From: an uncultured Neisseria sp.
GTDB taxonomy: Bacteria; Pseudomonadota; Gammaproteobacteria; Burkholderiales; Neisseriaceae
DNA: 10,168 nucleotides
Direction: 5' to 3'
Assembly: GCA_927911515.1 (NCBI GenBank)
Contig: CAKMQH010000064.1
Span: forward strand, 1-10,168
The notes under the pieces are model-generated. The model was not told where the DNA came from and did not search any database. It worked only from the letters and a program-made list of their open reading frames with translations. Within the stretch, counting starts at the first letter, position 1; every line of letters starts with the position of its first letter. Both the position numbers and the translations under genes were made by a program. Of this stretch, positions 6,217 to 10,168 are shown piece by piece.

Positions 6217-9059
6217 TTATGCTGTCCATTGTTGGTTAATCTCGTTTAATAGGGTGTTAAAGTCTTGGTCGTTGGCGGCAATTTCACTCAATACATCATA
6301 GGCTTGCCCTAAGCCGCCGTATTGATTGAACGGGGTAAGTTCAAAGTCGTTTTCTTCGATGGCAAAGGAAGTGATTATGTGGTCACGAATCATGGTCAGC
6401 CATTGCATTTGCGCTTCGGTCAGCGGTTTGTCGGCGCGGGCGTTGTGTTCAAACGTCCATGTTTGGAAGTTTTTACGCACGGTTTTGGCAAACGGGGTGA
6501 TTTTGTCATCAATGCCAATCACTCGACGAACAAGGCTGACTAAGGCGGTGAGTTCGCTTTCTACCTGTTCGCTGACGTTATCCAAACGCGCGTACGCCTG
6601 CCAAATATGACTGAATGCCAATTTCGGTTTGGCTTTTTTAATGGCGGCTGCCAGCTCTTTAATCATCGCAAGGCTTAAGGCTTGGCGTTGATAAGGCTGA
6701 TTATAGAAAATCTGTAAGGCGGTGATTTCGTCTTTGTTGCTGCGTATCCATTCGGCAAAATCTTGGGTCAGGGTTTCATCATTTTCCGCCCAGCCTGCGT
6801 GGATGACTTCATCAATCTCGGCGTCAATTTTCTGCTCGTTTTGTTTGCGGATGTCGTCCAATGTGGTGATGAGTTCCATGGAAAGCGGACGTGTGGCGGC
6901 TTTGACGCGTTGTTTTTGTATCTGTAAAACGGTTTTTTCAGACGGCGTCTCATCAATGGAAATGCCTTCTTGCTCGCAAGCTGCCCGATGGATTTCATCG
7001 GCATTGATGGCATGAAACAGGTCTTTGACCAATTGCGGTAATGGGACGCCGCCTGTGATGGCGGTGATTTGCTGCTGTTGTTCGTCATCAAGCTGTTTGT
7101 TTAAACGGGCAAGGCGTGCCGCCAGCGAGCTGATGCTGTCGCTATCAAATGCGCCGCCGAAGACGACGGCTTTTCCTAAATCGGAGAAGCTGACCGAACG
7201 CTTGGTGTCTAATTGCTGGCTTGCCGTTTTGAGCGATTTGGTAACGCCAATCGCATCGACAATCACATAATGGGTTTTGGCCGATGATGCGGAAGGGCTG
7301 ACTTTTTGCAAGCCTTCTTTATCAAGCGTGCGTGTGCCGCGCCCTTTCATTTGCTCAAAATAGTTGCGGCTTTTGACATCGCGCATAAACAGCAGGCATT
7401 CGAGCGGGCGGACATCGGTTCCCGTGGCAATCATATCGACGGTAACGGCGATGCGCGGGTTGTAGCTGTTGCGGAAATTCGCTAAGACGGTTTTGGGTTC
7501 TTCGCCTTGTTCGATGATTTCGCCGTTTTCACCCACAATATCGTCTTTGGCTTTGTAAGTGATTTTTTGCAAAATTCGTTGCCTTGCCCGAACTCTTCCC
7601 GCACCATTTTGATGATGTCGTCGGCGTGGCTGTCGTTTTTGGCAAAAATCAAGGTTTTGGGTACTTCTTGACGATTCGGGAACATTACCGGCAAGTGGTC
7701 GCGGAAAGTACGGATAATGGTGCGGATTTGGCTTGGATTGACAACATCCCTGTCGAGTTGCTTGGCAGTATAGGCCTCATCGCTGTCTTGCTGCTGCCAG
7801 CGTTTGCGGCGTGTGGTGCGTTCGCGGTGTTCGACCAGCTCTTCGGCTTTGAATTTGCCGCCATCCAGGCTGATTTTGGTATTGATCAGATAGACTTCAT
7901 TACCTACGTTTACGCCATCGGCAACGGCTTGCTCGTGACTGTATTCGCTGACGACATTTTGATTGAAAAAGCCAAAAGTGCGGTTGTCCGGTGTGGCGGT
8001 TAAGCCGATCAGATAGGCATCAAAATAATCCAACACTTGCCGCCACAGGTTGTAAATGGAGCGATGGCATTCGTCGATAAAAATAAAATCAAAAAATTCG
8101 GGTGGCAGATCCGGTTGATAGGCAACGGGCAATGGTTCTTTTAGGCGGTTTTCCCATTCTTCTAATTCCATGCTGTCATCCGGTATCGCCAGTTCTTCCC
8201 CTTTTAATAGGGAATACATGCGCTGAATGGTGCAAATGCAGACTTCTACGCCGTTGGGAATGTGCGGCGATTTAATGACTTGAGCGTTGTAGAGTTCGGT
8301 AAATTTGCGGTTGTCGTCAGACGGGGTAAAAACCAACATTTCCTGCTCGGCCTGTTCGCCCAAGTTGACGGTATCTACTAAAAACAAAATGCGGCGTTTG
8401 CCTGTGTATTTGAGCAAACGATACATAATGCTGATAGCGGTATAGGTTTTGCCTGCACCTGTGGCCATCTGAATCAAGGCGCGCGGCAAATCTTTTGCCA
8501 AAGAATCTTGCATATTTTCGATGGCGGTTAATTGGCAATCGCGCAATCCTAACGCCGCCGCAGACAGATGGTTAGGATTGAGCGCAGGTATGGCTTTAAG
8601 TTTGGCGCGCAGGGTGTTTTTGCCTTCGCTTGCCCATTTTTGCAATGTCTCGGGGCGATGAAAATGGAAGACTTCACGGGCACGCGGGGCTGGGTCGTTG
8701 CGGTTGGTAAAACGTGTTACTACGCCTGTGCTTTCATATAAAAAGGCAATCTCTGCTTGCTGAATATAATTAAGTTCGCTATCGGCATAGCGTGCGCTTT
8801 GCTCTTCCACCGTATTAAGCTTATGGCCAAAATTTTCCGGCTTGGCTTCAATCATGGCAACCGGCTCGCCATCAACAAACAACAGATAATCTACCGGACC
8901 GCTGTCGGTTGGATATTCACGCACTGCCACACCTAAACTGCTGTTGCGATTAAAGTTCTTCACCGACTGTACCGCCCAGCCCGCCTGCTCCAGTTTTTGG
9001 TCGATGATGTCGCGGGCTTGCTGCTCGGGGTGTTGGTTGTAGGTTACCTGTTTGCTCAT
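6217..9059 (-). pseudogene. hsdR: Type I restriction subunit HsdR, one frameshift (947 aa if repaired)
   Basis: HsdR is the ATP-driven translocase and nuclease of the complex. The first frame (9059 to about 7569) carries an N-terminal nuclease site with D57, E71 and K73 (PVDYLL, MIEAKP), Walker A ATGAGKT (199-205), the Walker B box DECH (329-332) and TATP (354-357). It runs out of frame after NEFCKK. The second frame, to the TAA at 6217, has motif V VDMIATGTDV and motif VI QMKGRGTR (about 541-577 of the repaired protein), then a long C-terminal domain like that of EcoEI-type HsdR. The lesion is an A run (7563-7568) with six A where seven restore FCKKITYK. With one added base the span is 948 whole codons. 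The start at 9059 has AGGA eight bases upstream. As written, the product would be about 525 residues, lacking half the motor, so it should be inactive. It is the first gene of the R-S-M operon; no clear promoter is seen upstream. Confidence 0.92.
6937..6948 (-). repeat. Variant uptake sequence ACGCCGTCTGAA in hsdR
   Basis: On the minus strand this contains the ten-base core GCCGTCTGAA of the meningococcal and gonococcal dialect, not the local GGTCGTCTGAA. It is coding (PSEK) in the C-terminal half of hsdR. It supports a transferred origin for this part of the operon, though a single short match may be chance. Confidence 0.5.
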
Positions 9060-9081
9060 AAATACTATCCTAGATAACGCG

Positions 9082-9231
9082 TTAAAACTGATAAAAAAAG
9101 ATGTTCATTAATTGTATTTGGTGAAACTGTATAACTTGCTGTCCCGCTTCAAAAAGCAAAACACGACAATTTTCCCGGCTGCTCTGCAACTGTTTTTTGT
9201 GATTTTCAATGATAACCCAAGTAGCTTTCAT
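9082..9231 (-). CDS. Possible small ORF upstream of hsdR, 49 aa
   Basis: A minus-strand frame from ATG at 9231 to TAA at 9082 encodes a 49-residue peptide, MKATWVIIENHKKQLQ at the start and FEAGQQVIQFHQ further on. It ends 22 bases before the hsdR ATG, so it would be on the same transcript if the promoter is upstream. The mixed, charged and Gln-rich composition looks more protein-like than a random AT-rich frame, and the frame is open further upstream without an ATG. No good ribosome binding site is seen and I recognise no family. It may be a remnant. Confidence 0.18.
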   Translation of the reverse strand: MKATWVIIENHKKQLQSSRENCRVLLFEAGQQVIQFHQIQLMNIFFYQF

Positions 9232-9341
9232 TTGCTTTAACTGCACAAGTAAACATCCTGAAAACTCTCTGCTTAAATGGTTTCACATTAAAACAATTCT
9301 GGTTCAAATGTATTTTTCTATTCGGAATCAACCTCAAATTA

Positions 9342-9411
9342 TACAGGGTAGATTTAGATTAAATCAGGACAAGGCAACGAAACCGAAAACAGAACTGGCT
9401 TAAACTTACCC
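9342..9411. repeat. Degenerate, internally deleted Correia-type element
   Basis: The left part, including TTAAATCAGGACAAGGCAAC and GAAACCG, matches the recalled left half of Correia elements. The right part, ACTGGCTTAAACTTACCC, matches the recalled other end (ACTGGTTTAAATTTAATCC). The ends AGGGTAGATTTA and, inverted, AGGGTAAGTTTA form an imperfect terminal repeat. The middle, about 80 bases in the usual element, is missing. Based on recall, so moderate. Confidence 0.4.
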
Positions 9412-9521
9412 TTTTTGTTTATAAATAAGTAGAACGTGCAAGATCATGTTCAGTATTATGCATCAATGCAGAAGGCTGTCGGGCTCTCAATTTGGGTCAA
9501 CTTGCGATATATAAAATAAAC

Positions 9522-9566
9522 AGGTCGTCTGAAAACCGGTAAAACCGATTTTTCAGAGACCTTTTT
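9522..9566. repeat. DUS hairpin, eroded copy of the 3068-3114 element
   Basis: An exact DUS (9522-9533) is followed by ACCGGTaaaACCGAT and a right arm, TTCAGAGACCT, that has lost two bases (CG) from the second DUS. T5 follows. The core sequence and orientation match the terminator at 3068-3114. It could act as a weak plus-strand terminator, but no plus-strand gene precedes it closely. Confidence 0.7.
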
Positions 9567-9591
9567 ATGCAATTCTGTTTCAAAAGGGTTG

Positions 9592-9608
9592 TTTCTATAT
9601 TATAGAAA
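9592..9608. repeat. 17-bp palindrome TTTCTATA-T-TATAGAAA
   Basis: Perfect 8-base arms around one central base, in an AT-rich region without a gene. The form suits a dimeric regulator, but no start codon or promoter is clearly tied to it. Confidence 0.4.
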
Positions 9609-9630
9609 AATGTAAATTGTATAATCGCTC

Positions 9631-9650
9631 AAAATCAATTAGTTGATTTT
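9631..9650. repeat. Inverted repeat AAAATCAA-TTAG-TTGATTTT
   Basis: Perfect 8-base arms with a 4-base loop. It could be a weak hairpin or an operator. It lies between the 9592 palindrome and the TATAAT at 9731. Confidence 0.35.
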
Positions 9651-9768
9651 AATATTTCAATTTATCGCATAAAATATGTAAAAATAAAGTGAAAAAGACC
9701 AAATTTTAGATCTTATTTTTTACACGGCGTTATAATCTCGCGCACATTTTGTCACTATTTCGCTATCG

Positions 9769-9792
9769 TTTTGTCATCGCGCAATGACAAAA
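9769..9792. promoter_or_regulatory. Dyad TTTTGTCAT-N6-ATGACAAAA downstream of a TATAAT box
   Basis: Perfect 9-base arms (9769-9777 and 9784-9792) surround CGCGCA. A further direct copy of TTTTGTCA lies at 9747-9754. TATAAT at 9731-9736 is a plausible -10 box, but no good -35 is seen, so this looks like an operator or leader hairpin of the gene that once followed. Its right arm overlaps the possible start codon at 9784. Confidence 0.35.
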
Positions 9793-9936
9793 TGGCTGCA
9801 AAGCGATATGCCAATCAACATCAAAACGCTCCATAGCAGCTCTGAACAGCAATTTGATAAAAGCATAAGGAATATCGCAAATACTTTACCGCCAAATTCC
9901 TTCCTATACACCGAGATCTTTGCAAAATCCCCCTAA
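9784..9936 (+). pseudogene. Possible 5' end of a gene interrupted by the IS element
   Basis: A frame from ATG 9784 (or ATG 9808) runs open through 43 codons up to the IS boundary at 9913 and then stops inside the IS end at 9934-9936. The peptide includes MPINIKTLHSSSEQQFDK and IANTLPPNSFLYT, which looks more protein-like than the AT-rich DNA before it. No ribosome binding site is convincing and I recognise no family. If it is real, the rest of the gene lies beyond the IS, outside the window. Confidence 0.25.
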
Positions 9937-10168
9937 ACTCCCACCAAGACATTTAGAGGATTTTCCATGAGCACCTTCTTCCGGCAAACCGCCCAAGCCG
10001 TGATTGCCAAACACATCGACCGCTTCCCTCTATTGAAGTTGGATCAGGTGATTGATTGGCAACCGATCGAACAGTACCTGAACCGTCAAAGAACCCGTAT
10101 CTCCGAGACCACCGCGACCGTCCCGCCTATCCCCTGTTGTCCATGTCAAGCCGTCCTGCTCGGACAAT
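9913..10168 (+). mobile_element. Left end of an IS5-family element (IS1106-like), cut by the window edge
   Basis: The terminal repeat begins near GAGATCTTTGCAAAATCCCC (9913-9932), and the leader TAAACTCCCACCAAGACATT leads directly to the transposase ATG at 9967. Both the end and the leader match, from memory, the IS1106-like elements of Neisseria (usual end GAGACCTTTGCAAAATTCCC). The right end and the target duplication lie outside or cannot be judged. Confidence 0.8.
9967..10168 (+). pseudogene. IS5-family transposase, N-terminal part with compensating deletions
   Basis: The first 46 residues (MSTFFRQTAQAVIAKHIDRF, then PLLKLDQVIDWQPIEQYLNRQ and RTR) are the typical N-terminus of the IS1106-like DDE transposases of Neisseria. 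After CGT at 10096-10098 the family sequence YLRDHRDRPAYPLLSM appears in another frame, starting with TAT at 10098-10100. Near 10146-10149 the original frame returns with AVLLGQ. This is explained by loss of one T near 10098 and of two bases in the TTCAAA (Phe-Lys) region near 10146. The frame stays open to the window edge, but about 16 residues of the N-terminal domain are scrambled, so the protein is probably inactive. Confidence 0.75.

Larger units (their letters stand above)
9060..9912. other. Long noncoding stretch upstream of hsdR and the IS element
   Basis: No convincing full gene lies here on either strand. From left to right it holds the short leader of hsdR, a possible 49-codon frame on the minus strand (9082-9231), a Correia-like remnant (9342-9411), a DUS hairpin (9522-9566), two AT-rich dyads (9592-9608 and 9631-9650), a TATAAT at 9731-9736, a GTCAT-type dyad (9769-9792) and the possible start of an interrupted gene (9784 onward). 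A plus-strand frame at 9209-9403 crosses the Correia-like remnant and does not look coding. Confidence 0.6.

Noticed and set aside
7584..8003. 139-codon plus-strand frame opposite hsdR
   Set aside because: It lies wholly inside the hsdR coding region on the other strand. The minus frame has clear helicase motifs, so this is a shadow frame.
3203..9059. Hidden extra defence gene (toxin, anti-restriction or Dnd/BREX-type) inside the hsd operon
   Set aside because: The three hsd genes fill the operon with gaps of 2 bases or overlaps, so there is no room for an extra gene on the coding strand.
9075..9084. Perfect palindrome TAACGCGTTA just upstream of the hsdR ribosome binding site
   Set aside because: Ten bases is short, no second copy is seen and no regulator is linked to it. 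It could be chance.
9209..9403. 64-codon plus-strand frame
   Set aside because: It runs through the Correia-like remnant, lacks a ribosome binding site and has low-complexity, AT-driven composition. I treat it as noncoding.
1..10168. CRISPR array, tRNA or rRNA genes, prophage genes
   Set aside because: I saw no regularly spaced repeats, no tRNA- or rRNA-like sequence and no phage structural genes. The only repeats are DUS, Correia-like pieces and the IS end.

Overview
The window comes from a Neisseria chromosome, most likely a commensal species. The exact 12-mer AGGTCGTCTGAA occurs eight times on the two strands (1085, 1671, 1688 rev, 2115 rev, 3071, 3100 rev, 5623 rev, 9522). This is the DNA uptake sequence (DUS) dialect I know as AG-mucDUS, from the N. 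mucosa/N. sicca-type commensals, rather than the ATGCCGTCTGAA dialect of meningococci and gonococci. Inverted DUS pairs acting as terminators, Correia-type repeat ends and an IS1106-like IS5-family element also point to Neisseria.

Layout: (1) 1-823: the end of a Correia-type repeat, a terminator hairpin and a minus-strand gene for a secreted lipoprotein. (2) 824-1702: a mostly noncoding stretch, then a small plus-strand lipoprotein gene with its own promoter, closed by a DUS-pair terminator. (3) 1749-2972: a minus-strand unit with a strong promoter and a dyad over its -10 box. It encodes a membrane DUF2892-rhodanese-DUF2892 protein (YgaP-like) followed by an ArsR-family repressor with the two cysteines expected of persulfide sensors (BigR/SqrR/YgaV type). 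(4) 3068-9059: a minus-strand type I restriction-modification operon in the order hsdR, hsdS, hsdM. hsdM is intact. hsdR has one single-base frameshift and hsdS has two. (5) 9060-9912: about 850 bases with no convincing gene, holding a short Correia-like remnant, a second DUS hairpin, several AT-rich dyads and perhaps the first codons of a gene. (6) 9913 to the end: the left end of an IS5-family element with a damaged transposase start.

How the parts work together: the ArsR repressor probably senses sulfane sulfur and controls its own operon, whose rhodanese handles persulfide at the membrane. In the hsd operon, HsdM would methylate DNA at sites chosen by HsdS, and HsdR would cut unmodified DNA. 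As written, HsdS is broken at its start and at the junction of its two halves, and HsdR is broken after the N-terminal nuclease and the first half of the motor, so the system should be off unless the lesions are sequencing errors or slip back. The hsd genes carry DUS of several dialects and lie between two nearly identical DUS hairpins, which suggests assembly or exchange by natural transformation.

The most unusual points are an A7-T-A10 tract joining DUF2892 to the rhodanese at a position where losing one A would give two ATGA-overlapped genes, and a central hsdS frameshift lying on a DUS. I found no clearly new defence system. The findings are variations on known families.
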